This document shows positions 1-5,915 of a DNA stretch of 7,383 nt, piece by piece (the stretch's first letter is position 1; each line of letters opens with the position of its first letter). Location: NCBI GenBank assembly GCA_021774205.1, contig JAJFJI010000248.1, forward strand, positions 1 through 7,383, given 5' to 3'. Origin of the DNA: Nitrosomonas sp. (GTDB lineage Bacteria > Pseudomonadota > Gammaproteobacteria > Burkholderiales > Nitrosomonadaceae). The translations under genes and the position numbers were made by a program. The notes under the pieces are model-generated. The model made no database searches. It saw only the letters and a list, made by a program, of their open reading frames with translations, and had not been told where the DNA came from.

Positions 1-255
1 ACCCTGATCCTTAAATTCATGCTCTAACTGATCCATAAATGGAAAAGATCTGACACAAGGGGGACACCAGGAAGCCCAGAAGTCCACGTAAACAACTTCA
101 CCCCGCAGCTTCTGTAGATCAGGCGCAGGCTTTCCATCCATGGAAGTTAACGTACAGGAAGGCGTAGCTTCACCCACCGAATGCGCCAACACTGAGCCAA
201 ACAGCAATAGATTAACGACAAACCCGGTCAACAATATTATAAATTTCACTTTCAT
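1..255 (-). CDS. TlpA-like thioredoxin-fold protein, exported (N-terminal 85 residues; runs off left edge)
   Basis: Seen: an ATG at 253-255 opens a frame that stays open to base 1. Residues 1-24 form a signal peptide (MKVK, then a hydrophobic stretch ending SVLA), giving a mature chain that starts at His25. A segment reading DLQKLRGEVVYVDFWASWCPPC follows in two parts: DLQKLRGEVVYVDFW at 46-60 and the redox motif WCPPC at 63-67. Known: TlpA/ResA-family proteins reduce or exchange disulfides in the periplasm, often for cytochrome c or copper-site (Cox/Sco) assembly. The WCPPC active site and the following FPFMDQL helix fit that family. The gene starts 48 bases after the stop of the 304-783 gene on the same strand with no terminator between, so it is probably transcribed from the same promoter. 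An AAAGGG lies 11 bases before the ATG and is a weak ribosome binding site. A second cysteine at residue 34, before the fold, is unexplained. The C-terminal part lies outside the window, so a fused extra domain cannot be excluded. Confidence 0.9.
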   Translation of the reverse strand, partial: MKVKFIILLTGFVVNLLLFGSVLAHSVGEATPSCTLTSMDGKPAPDLQKLRGEVVYVDFWASWCPPCVRSFPFMDQLEHEFKDQG

Positions 256-303
256 GACAATTTAAACCCTTTATCACCAATGAGTTACTTCATTATTATC
301 TAA

Positions 304-783
304 CTATGGGGTAAATGCAGGCTCGCCAAACTGCGTCACACCAATATCTGTGCCGGTGTGTACACCCGTGCTGGTATTACAATGATACTCAACGTCAAAT
401 TGTCTTGCACCCACATCAGTTTTACTCACCATGATCCAATACACGCCAGGTCCACCCTGCAGCGTGACAAACGGGCTAAACTCTGCGTCACCTGAGACCG
501 TGTCAGTAATCGTGTTTGACTTATTACCTTTAAAAATCTGCAGATTCGTCATCAAGCCCGGTACCGGTGCGGATTTGTCCCTAATCCTGGCGATCAGGTT
601 ATCCGCCGGACCATTTCCATCATCGATACAAGTAATAAACGCCACACCGGTAAAACTTCTGGTATTGTTACCTGAATCCAACGTTGCCCCAGCTGTATGC
701 GCATGACTAACTGCGGCATAAGCTAACAGGCATATGGCAATAAAAACGCTGCTTGATATAGTTTTCAAGGATTGTGATTGCAT
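304..783 (-). CDS. Small secreted protein of unknown function with mature N-terminal histidine
   Basis: 159 residues. The frame is open further upstream (to 918), but the ATG at 783 is chosen because a strong AAGGAGG lies 8 bases before it and it is followed by a signal peptide (residues 1-28, ending AVSHA). Predicted mature start is His29 (HTAGATL). The mature protein of about 130 residues has only two cysteines, C52 (FITCIDDGNGPA) and C135 (VEYHCNTSTG), a likely disulfide. It is rich in Thr, Gly and Asp, with alternating polar/hydrophobic strands that suggest a beta-rich fold. No catalytic motif is recognised and I cannot assign a family. It sits directly upstream of the TlpA-like gene and is driven by the dyad promoter at 859-904, which gives a leader of about 70 bases. 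By context it may be part of a periplasmic metal or thiol system; the N-terminal His hints at copper, but that is inference only. Confidence 0.85.
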   Translation of the reverse strand: MQSQSLKTISSSVFIAICLLAYAAVSHAHTAGATLDSGNNTRSFTGVAFITCIDDGNGPADNLIARIRDKSAPVPGLMTNLQIFKGNKSNTITDTVSGDAEFSPFVTLQGGPGVYWIMVSKTDVGARQFDVEYHCNTSTGVHTGTDIGVTQFGEPAFTP

Positions 784-858
784 GATCGTATCCTCCTTAT
801 GTAATTGTTGCTTGAAATTAATTGGGCCATCTATTATTGCCCAATTTGCTTTTCTTTC

Positions 859-904
859 ATTATCCTTGTCAAGCGCTCGAATAGCAATGTGACAAAATGT
901 CGCA
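859..904 (-). promoter_or_regulatory. Dyad-type activator promoter, copy 1 (for the 304-783 gene)
   Basis: The 17-bp dyad at 888-904 reads TGTGACA-AAA-TGTCGCA on the plus strand. On the minus strand it is followed at once by TTGCTA (887-882), 17 bases, then GATAAT (864-859), a good -10. If the hexamers are right, transcription starts near 852 and the dyad centre is near -44. The same arrangement occurs at three other places in the window. The binding protein is unknown. Confidence 0.75.
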
Positions 905-916
905 CCTGGAAAGTGC

Positions 917-963
917 AAAAAAAAAACCCGGTTGCAAGCAACCGGGTACTGCCGTGAGGCAGT
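917..963 (-). terminator. Rho-independent terminator of the 991-1734 gene
   Basis: Read on the minus strand, a perfect 10-bp arm pair (ACCCGGTTGC at 926-935 with GCAACCGGGT at 938-947) with a very tight loop is followed by ten T. A second hairpin, ACTGCC/GGCAGT with a GTGA loop (948-963), lies just before it on the transcript. It begins 28 bases after the stop codon of the 991-1734 gene. It ends just upstream of the dyad promoter of the next gene, so it insulates the two units. Confidence 0.93.
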
Positions 964-990
964 TTTTGGAGGTGTTTCTTTACTTCAGCG

Positions 991-1734
991 TTATGGCTGT
1001 GGCCAAACCTGACTTCCATTCCACATAATCGGCATATCGCGATCGATCTGCGCGGCAGATGGCTTGACCACCACGATAGCGCCCGTCTCACCGCAATCTT
1101 CTGGCAGTGGATTTGCCACCAGATCCCGCGTAATGGTAAATGTAGCAGGGCCATTGTCAGTGTCACTCACACGATCATATACCGAACCCAAATTGTTATG
1201 TGTCCAAAGTCTCACGGTATCATCAGTAAAACCACCAACATTGGTAATTTCACAGATATCAGCTACCGAAATTTTAATCTGCACCTCTGCAGCACAGGAA
1301 GTCGGCTCAATACCAGCTGCGCTATGTCTAAAAGAAGTTATTGCATTCATCGAATTCGGCATGCCGGGTCCACCACCTGCCCAGTATCCGACAACGTTTC
1401 CATTGACAATTTTTTCTTCCATTTTATCGAATGAAGCACGATCTAAAATAAGCTGATGGTTATTACCATAGTTTGTCATAAAATCGAGGATTGTACCTTC
1501 GTGCGGAGCACCATCTACTTCAATCGTGGAATCCACACCATCTGGAAAAACGACCGTTGTTCCAAAAGTTGTACTCGTTTCATTGCAAGAATGAGAAATC
1601 ACCATTTGATTGATGCTACGACTTCCTTCAACTGCTGTAGCAACATTCAAACGTGTATGCGACAGCACGCTCTGACTCAAGCCCGCCAACATAACGCCAG
1701 TTAGTGCACAAGTAAACAGTTTCGCTTTATTCAT
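991..1734 (-). CDS. Secreted YcnI/DUF1775-like protein, paralog A (putative copper-binding)
   Basis: 247 residues. The frame extends upstream to 1818, but the ATG at 1734 is preceded by AAAGGA at good spacing and begins a classical signal peptide (residues 1-25, ending SVLS). The mature chain starts His26 (HTRLNV). Four cysteines remain (C50 in HSC, C147, C161, C214), and all four match cysteines of the paralog at 2085-2876, suggesting two conserved disulfides. Other shared blocks are VVGYWAGGGPGMP (114-126), DICEI (159-163), VRLWT (174-178) and the C-terminal VKPSAAQIDRDMP (223-235) ending in WPQP. Known: YcnI/DUF1775 proteins bind copper through the N-terminal His of the mature chain and carry a PHGC-type segment followed by a hydrophobic strand. 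Here SHTRL, ISHSC and the FPDGV strand (63-67) fit that pattern, but the remainder is diverged and longer, so the family call is tentative. It is a single transcription unit with its own dyad promoter (1906-1951) and terminator (917-963). Confidence 0.85.
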   Translation of the reverse strand: MNKAKLFTCALTGVMLAGLSQSVLSHTRLNVATAVEGSRSINQMVISHSCNETSTTFGTTVVFPDGVDSTIEVDGAPHEGTILDFMTNYGNNHQLILDRASFDKMEEKIVNGNVVGYWAGGGPGMPNSMNAITSFRHSAAGIEPTSCAAEVQIKISVADICEITNVGGFTDDTVRLWTHNNLGSVYDRVSDTDNGPATFTITRDLVANPLPEDCGETGAIVVVKPSAAQIDRDMPIMWNGSQVWPQP

Positions 1735-1772
1735 TTTTAATCCTTTAAAAATATTAAAAAAAAGAGGCCAAT

Positions 1773-1862
1773 GAGAAAATTCTTGTATTTGTTTGTAGGT
1801 GAATTTACTTATCATCAACGAGTAAATTCTTGTATCTGATTGTAAGTGAATTTACTTTTCAT
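1773..1862 (-). repeat. Two-copy tandem repeat (period 47) in the leader of the 991-1734 gene
   Basis: The 43-base units 1773-1815 and 1820-1862 match at 38 positions. They lie between the predicted transcription start (about 1899) and the start codon at 1734. Read on the minus strand, the first copy met carries an ATG (1862) opening a 15-residue reading frame, MKSKFTYNQIQEFTR. This stops at a TGA whose last base is also the A of the second copy's ATG (1815). The second copy reads MISKFTYKQIQEF and stays open in frame into the signal peptide of the 991-1734 gene. Neither ATG has a visible Shine-Dalgarno sequence. The arms GAATTTACT (1801-1809) and AGTAAATTC (1821-1829) can also pair as a hairpin. 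The repeat may be a chance duplication, a leader attenuator or a coupled upstream frame. Confidence 0.8.
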
Positions 1863-1905
1863 GCTTGCGATGATCACTGTATCGTGGCCGCAATCACTGG
1901 AAGGC

Positions 1906-1951
1906 AGTATCATACTTTTGCTAAAAAAAAACAATGTGACATTTTGTCGCA
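1906..1951 (-). promoter_or_regulatory. Dyad-type activator promoter, copy 2 (for the 991-1734 gene)
   Basis: The dyad at 1935-1951 reads TGTGACA-TTT-TGTCGCA on the plus strand. On the minus strand it is followed by TTGTTT (1934-1929), a 17-base T-rich spacer, and GATACT (1911-1906). The predicted leader is about 165 bases and contains the tandem repeat. The flanks CAA before and CACCTAT after the dyad are shared with copies 1 and 4 (copy 4 in opposite orientation). Confidence 0.72.
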
Positions 1952-2024
1952 CCTATCAGGCAAAAATTTTAGAATTTATATAACAGCAAGCGACGAGAAA
2001 GAAAAATGAGGGTCCTTGTTTAAC

Positions 2025-2061
2025 AAAAAGGGCCAACCCTGGCCTAAACAAAGGTTGACCC
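2025..2061 (-). terminator. Rho-independent terminator of the 2085-2876 gene
   Basis: On the minus strand GGGTCAACC (2061-2053) pairs with GGTTGGCCC (2038-2030) over 9 bp with one G-T wobble and a 14-base loop, followed by five T (2029-2025). It starts 23 bases after the stop codon. A smaller competing hairpin, GGCCA/TGGCC, sits at its 3' side. Confidence 0.8.
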
Positions 2062-2084
2062 ATTGACCACCAGAAACTATACAG

Positions 2085-2876
2085 TTATGGTAGCGGCCAC
2101 ATCTGCTGGCCACCCACTGTGATCGGCATGTCACGATTCATCTGTGCGGCCGATGGAATAATGCGCACTGCAACGCCATCGCCGCAACTTTCCGGCATTG
2201 GATTGCCTAGCACATCACGCTCAACTTTATAGCTGGCAGGATAGCTCCAACTCGGTGCATCATATGGGGTCCCTACATCAGGCGCAGTCCAGAAATCAAC
2301 GTTGGGATCATCGGAATTTTTGCCATCGATTTCAGCCATTGATGACATCACGCAAATGTTAGCGATCGCCGGCACAAAAGTGACACTTCTCGCACAGGAC
2401 GCAGGCTGAATGGCTACTGCGGTAATTTTAACTGGCAGTTGTCCGACCCAATTATGCGCGGGCAATGAGCCATCAGCGGCCCAGAATCCAATAGGATTCT
2501 GCAATGGATCTAGGATAAATTCCTGAGTACTATATACTTCATTGCTTTTAATCAAACGAATAAACGGCGGGTTAACAATATAAGTCAATGCGTTTTCACC
2601 GTCCGGGGTTTCAAAAGCTTCAAAATCATCCGTTGCTGAAGTTTGTACAGTGGCATCCGTGGTATCAGGCAGAAAAAATACATTGCCGATCACCGGATTG
2701 TCGGTACAGCCATGCGGAATATTGACTGCGGTTGTGGTGGTGCCATGGGCTGACGAGCTTTCCTTGGTAACTGGCACCGTTAAACGGGTATGTGAAAAAG
2801 CATTTTGGCTCACTGCCATTAGCAGCACAGCAGAACTGACGCATGCCGATAATAATTTAACACTTGAAATGTTCAT
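2085..2876 (-). CDS. Secreted YcnI/DUF1775-like protein, paralog B (putative copper-binding)
   Basis: 263 residues. The ATG at 2876 is chosen over the open frame extending to 3002 because GGGAGA lies about 5 bases upstream and a signal peptide follows (residues 1-28, ending NAFS). The mature chain starts His29 (HTRLTV). The segment VNIPHGCTDNP (51-61) followed by the strand VFFLP (66-70) is the best match in the window to the PHGC region of YcnI/DUF1775 copper-binding proteins. IGFWAADGSLPAHNW (129-143) resembles that family's W-x-GG-x-LP segment. Cysteines C57, C161, C175 and C231 align with those of paralog A, as does the C-terminal block IIPSAAQMNRDMP (239-251) ending WPLP. The protein is much longer than a minimal YcnI domain and has no visible C-terminal membrane anchor, so it is probably a soluble periplasmic or exported protein. 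It has its own dyad promoter (2995-3040) and terminator. Confidence 0.87.
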   Translation of the reverse strand: MNISSVKLLSACVSSAVLLMAVSQNAFSHTRLTVPVTKESSSAHGTTTTAVNIPHGCTDNPVIGNVFFLPDTTDATVQTSATDDFEAFETPDGENALTYIVNPPFIRLIKSNEVYSTQEFILDPLQNPIGFWAADGSLPAHNWVGQLPVKITAVAIQPASCARSVTFVPAIANICVMSSMAEIDGKNSDDPNVDFWTAPDVGTPYDAPSWSYPASYKVERDVLGNPMPESCGDGVAVRIIPSAAQMNRDMPITVGGQQMWPLP

Positions 2877-2994
2877 GTTTCTCTCCCAATTTTCAGTATT
2901 TTGCGCAATCCGACTGACCGTCAATTTGCACAATTTATTAACTATTTTTTGAAATGACTTGACCGTATTCTTTCTTGTTTTTGAATACTTGGCG

Positions 2995-3040
2995 AATATC
3001 AACTAAATCAATGAAACATTCAATGTGGCAAATTGTCGCA
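2995..3040 (-). promoter_or_regulatory. Dyad-type activator promoter, copy 3 (for the 2085-2876 gene)
   Basis: The dyad at 3024-3040 reads TGTGGCA-AAT-TGTCGCA on the plus strand. On the minus strand TTGAAT (3023-3018), a 17-base spacer and GATATT (3000-2995) follow. The predicted transcription start is near 2988, with a leader of about 112 bases. Copies 1-3 share CACATTG across the dyad/-35 junction. Confidence 0.73.
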
Positions 3041-3104
3041 CTCAGACAACACTTAAATTAACCAGTTGTTTTTTGAGCTTTTGTAAAATTGGGGCTGTGA
3101 TAGG
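3041..3104. other. Spacer between two divergent dyad promoters
   Basis: The 447 bases between the start codons at 2876 and 3324 hold no gene I can support. They contain dyad copies 3 and 4, pointing away from each other with this 64-base spacer between them, plus the two leaders (2877-2988 and about 3157-3323). The spacer itself is AT-rich with a weak ACAAC/GTTGT inverted repeat, and no further motif is seen. Confidence 0.6.
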
Positions 3105-3150
3105 TGCGGCAATTTGCCGCAGTTCCCAAGCCAATACTTATCTTTACAAT
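3105..3150 (+). promoter_or_regulatory. Dyad-type activator promoter, copy 4 (for the 3324-5252 pseudogene)
   Basis: The dyad at 3105-3121 is the most perfect copy: TGCGGCA-ATT-TGCCGCA, fully self-complementary outside the centre base. Its flank ATAGG is the reverse complement of the CCTAT flank of copy 2, so it points rightward. GTTCCC (3122-3127) sits where a -35 would be and is a very poor match. After 17 bases comes TACAAT (3145-3150), five of six matches to the -10 consensus. The dyad centre lies 211 bases before the TTG at 3324. Confidence 0.7.
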
Positions 3151-3323
3151 GCCCAAAATCAGCTTCATAGCACAACGGGTATGCTTTAATTTGCGAATGC
3201 GCCTAAACCCTCTGCCTGCCAACCAGCGAGCAATAAACCTTGAATGGCTGGCCAGCATTACCATAAAGTAATTTCGCAACCGACTAATTTATCAATTAAT
3301 TAGGACTATCCAAATAGCACTAT

Positions 3324-5252
3324 TTGTCAATTATAGACAAGATCTTAATTTTATTTTTTGCTTCTGGTTGCACAACACTCGTTTATGAGATTTTGTGGAT
3401 GCGAGAGTTGGGATTGTTATTTGGTAATACAGCCCACGCCGCAGCCGTCACATTAACCGCATTTTTTATCGGTTTAGCAATCGGCGGCAGCGTTTGGGGC
3501 AACCGTTCACAGAAACTAACGCACCCACTTCGCACCTATGGTTTCATAGAATTGGGTGTTAGTGTAGCTGCGCTGGGTTATTTCTTGCTAATTCCGGTTT
3601 ATCAACAAATATATCCACACTTATTTTCAAGTTTTTCTGGGCAGGAAAATATTTTTCTGGCGATTAAATTTGTTCTTGCCATGCTGTTCCTGTTTCCTGC
3701 TGCTTTCTTGATCGGTGGCACATTACCTGTCATGAGTCAATATATTGCACGAGATATTGATCTAATGAGCCGTAAAGTTTCTATCCTTTACGCAGTTAAT
3801 ATATTGGGTGCCAGTGTAGGCGCGTTAATCGCTGGTTTTTACTTGCCCATTTTATTCGGCATAAAAACCGCTTATTTGGTTTCCATTGGTATCACTGTAT
3901 TGGTTGGCGTAAGTGCAATTATTGCCTCAAAAGTCACTGAATATAAAAACAGTAGCCCTTCTGTTCAAAGCGTGTCCCAACCCCTCCCCGCAAAGAATGT
4001 TTTGCTTGCTAACCAGCTTGGAGTAACCGAGTTAAATTTCTTATCTGCATTATCTGGTTTTGTTACATTAGCCCTACAAGTGCTGTGGATTCGAATGTTC
4101 TCACAGGTGTTGCAAAATTCAGTTTATACATTTTCTATCATTGTTGTGGTATTTCTGGTGATGCTCGCAGTTGCATCGGTCGTGGCCAACGGCCTAATCC
4201 ATTCACGTTTTTTGCCTATAAAGAGCCTGACCATTTTAATATTTTCCAGTGCAATGCTAACGGCAATAACGCCGCTTGCTTTCGATCGATTAACTGGCGG
4301 CTTGCAGTTTTATATGCATTCCCTGCCATGGGTGGCTTATCTGCCGCAGGTTTTTGGGCTGGCTTTTCTTGTTATGGGGCCACCGTTACTTTGCCTGGGG
4401 AGCATTTTTCCGATTATCCTTCGACTTGCCGAATCATTTGGCGGCACGACAGGAAAAGCAGTCGGAGAAATGGCGGCAATTAATACCTGGGGTGCTGCTG
4501 CAGGCGCATTTACCGCCGGTTTTTTTCTGTTGGATCAATTTGGCTTATGGAACAGCATCTATTTGATAGCGTTACTCTATGGCGTCGTTTCTATCTACTT
4601 ATTGATCCGTTTATTGGGTGTTTTTGGTAAGCAATCTTTCGGGTTTTCAACAGTTGCACTGTGTTTATTGATTGCTGCAACTTTAGTTATTGTGAATTCG
4701 AAAAAATTACCCAAGGTTCATCTTGATTTCGTTCAAGATAAACAAACCGTATTGGATACATTTGAGGGAAGCGCTGCGACCATTGCGGTAATCGAACGCC
4801 AGGGCCGGATATCCGATCGTTACATGGTCATGGACAATACCTATATCCTCGGCGGCGATTATGATCGTGATTATGTCGGTAACCTAGATGTAACGTCATT
4901 CTCTGATCATCCTGTCAATACGGATGACTGGCCGATTTTTTAATATCTTGCATCTATTGTTAATCAATATGCCAGTGCGCGGTTAATAAGCTATTGTACC
5001 GGTGCAAACCTGATACGTTATATGGCTCAAAACAGTCAAGCGTTTCCTTACCAAGAAGACACTTATATTGCTGAGTTGCCATCAAATATAAGCTTGATGC
5101 CGCAAGCCGGCTTACACCTTCATCGCAAGGGTGTGCTTGAATGGCGTCAACAGCATCATTTGGCAAATGATGCTTATCATAGATTTAAAATAGCCTATAA
5201 GAATTCGATAGAAGATGCGGTATCAGAAGATTTCAAGATGCGTTCAAATTAA
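3324..5252 (+). pseudogene. Fused polytopic membrane/spermidine-synthase-like protein, degraded
   Basis: The uninterrupted part (3324-4943) encodes 539 residues. Two homologous membrane halves each open with the family signature, SGCTTLVYEILWMREL (14-29) and SGFVTLALQVLWIRMF (about 244-259), with roughly a dozen hydrophobic helices up to about residue 460. A synthase-like strand follows (VLDTFEGSAATIAVIERQG from about 477, then VMDNTYILGG ending at 511). In this family a SAM-binding aminopropyltransferase domain of roughly 200 residues should come next. Instead the sequence passes directly to DYDRDYVGNLDV and NTDDWPIF, which belong to the C-terminal end of such proteins. At 4941-4943 TAA replaces what is normally a glutamate codon (TDDxP-x-x-E-Y). 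The same frame then continues, YLASIVNQYA onward, for 102 more codons to a stop at 5250-5252. No SD suits the TTG at 3324, and an in-frame TAG at 3315 prevents an earlier start. The product, if any, would be a membrane protein without methyl/aminopropyl-transfer activity. An intact ancestor would be about 800 residues. Confidence 0.82.
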
Positions 5253-5260
5253 TAATACAA

Positions 5261-5767
5261 TTATGATTTTACGCGCGTATAAATCATCGCCTCTGGAAAT
5301 TCATCGACATCATCAAAATCACCATCCAGGTTACGATCTTCCATCCAGACAAGCTTATCGTTCTGGATTTCGTAGTGAATTAAATAATCACTTTTTGATG
5401 GCTTTAAGATATCGTCGATCTCGTCCTGGCTTTGAGAATCGCTAAAATGGGAAGGTGTTCCATATGAATCAGCAAGAAGTTTCATGATACCCGGCTTCTC
5501 GATAACGATATTGCCCTGCTCCATTTCCATTGGCGTCCATTTTCTGGATTGAATATCGGCATCCTCCATCAGTTGATACCAGATGTATTGATAACGACTT
5601 CCATTAAAGTTAACTTGGTCTTTAAAATAGAAACATTGCTGCCCGGGCTTAAATCTACCTCCCAAGGCCAGCCAAGCCTAAATCTTCTACAGTGACATTG
5701 CTGCTGTCACAAGCAACAACAGCTAAAAAAATCGGCAAAAGGAAAAAATTGGTAGATGACGTGTCAT
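5261..5767 (-). pseudogene. Frameshifted gene for a putative lipoprotein of unknown function
   Basis: A long frame with no good start (5261-5665, 134 codons, ending YTRVKS) contains GGRFKPGQQCFYFKDQ near its beginning. It is preceded in another frame by a lipoprotein-like end of signal peptide, LLPIFLAVVAC, then DSSNVTVEDLGLAGLG, which runs into TAG at 5655-5657. The two join with a one-base shift around 5658-5665. The ATG at 5795 in the middle frame gives an N-region with acidic residues and no positive charge, which is poor. The ATG at 5767 gives MTRHLPIF, and one extra base in the six-T run (5743-5748) would link it to FLLPIFLAVVAC, a proper lipoprotein signal. Start and end frames are the same, so two compensating indels restore about 168 residues. 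Near the C-terminus DRNLDGDFDDVD (5303-5338) resembles an EF-hand calcium loop. The gene is convergent with the preceding pseudogene, 8 bases away. Sequencing error in homopolymers is an alternative to real decay. Confidence 0.65.
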
Positions 5768-5915
5768 TATTATTTTCAACATTAACACTGACCATGCAAT
5801 TATCTGAAGCTAAATAGATCGTACAGCAGCAGTCATATGGATCAGCAGCCGTGTAATTTAACGCATCTTTGCAGTCGAGATTGCATCATACGAAGTTCTG
5901 CTGTTAGCATAAAAA

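Noticed and set aside
888..904. CRP or FNR binding site
   Set aside because: CRP needs TGTGA-N6-TCACA (16 bp) and FNR TTGAT-N4-ATCAA. These sites are 17 bp with seven-base arms and a three-base centre in all four copies. A divergent family member is still possible.
783..1040. Sigma54 (-24/-12) promoter linked to the dyads, since enhancer-type dyads often lie 100-200 bases upstream
   Set aside because: No TGGCAC-N5-TTGC-like element found between dyad and gene for any minus-strand copy. A sigma70 -10 at constant spacing is present in all four instead.
834..1166. Minus-strand frame of 110 codons across the terminator and dyad copy 1
   Set aside because: It overlaps a strong terminator and the end of the 991-1734 gene in another frame, and has no start signal.
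3058..3279. Minus-strand frame of 73 codons rich in Arg/Lys between the divergent promoters
   Set aside because: No ribosome binding site and no family resemblance. It overlaps dyad copy 4 and its promoter, which explain the sequence better.
3324..4943. Reading the 539-residue membrane protein as an intact gene
   Set aside because: It ends one codon short of a conserved Glu, the reading frame continues as coding-like sequence to 5252, and the core of its synthase domain is missing.
4960..5166. Minus-strand frame inside the 3' part of the pseudogene
   Set aside because: It is antisense to sequence that continues the fused protein in the plus frame. No start signal and no recognisable motif.
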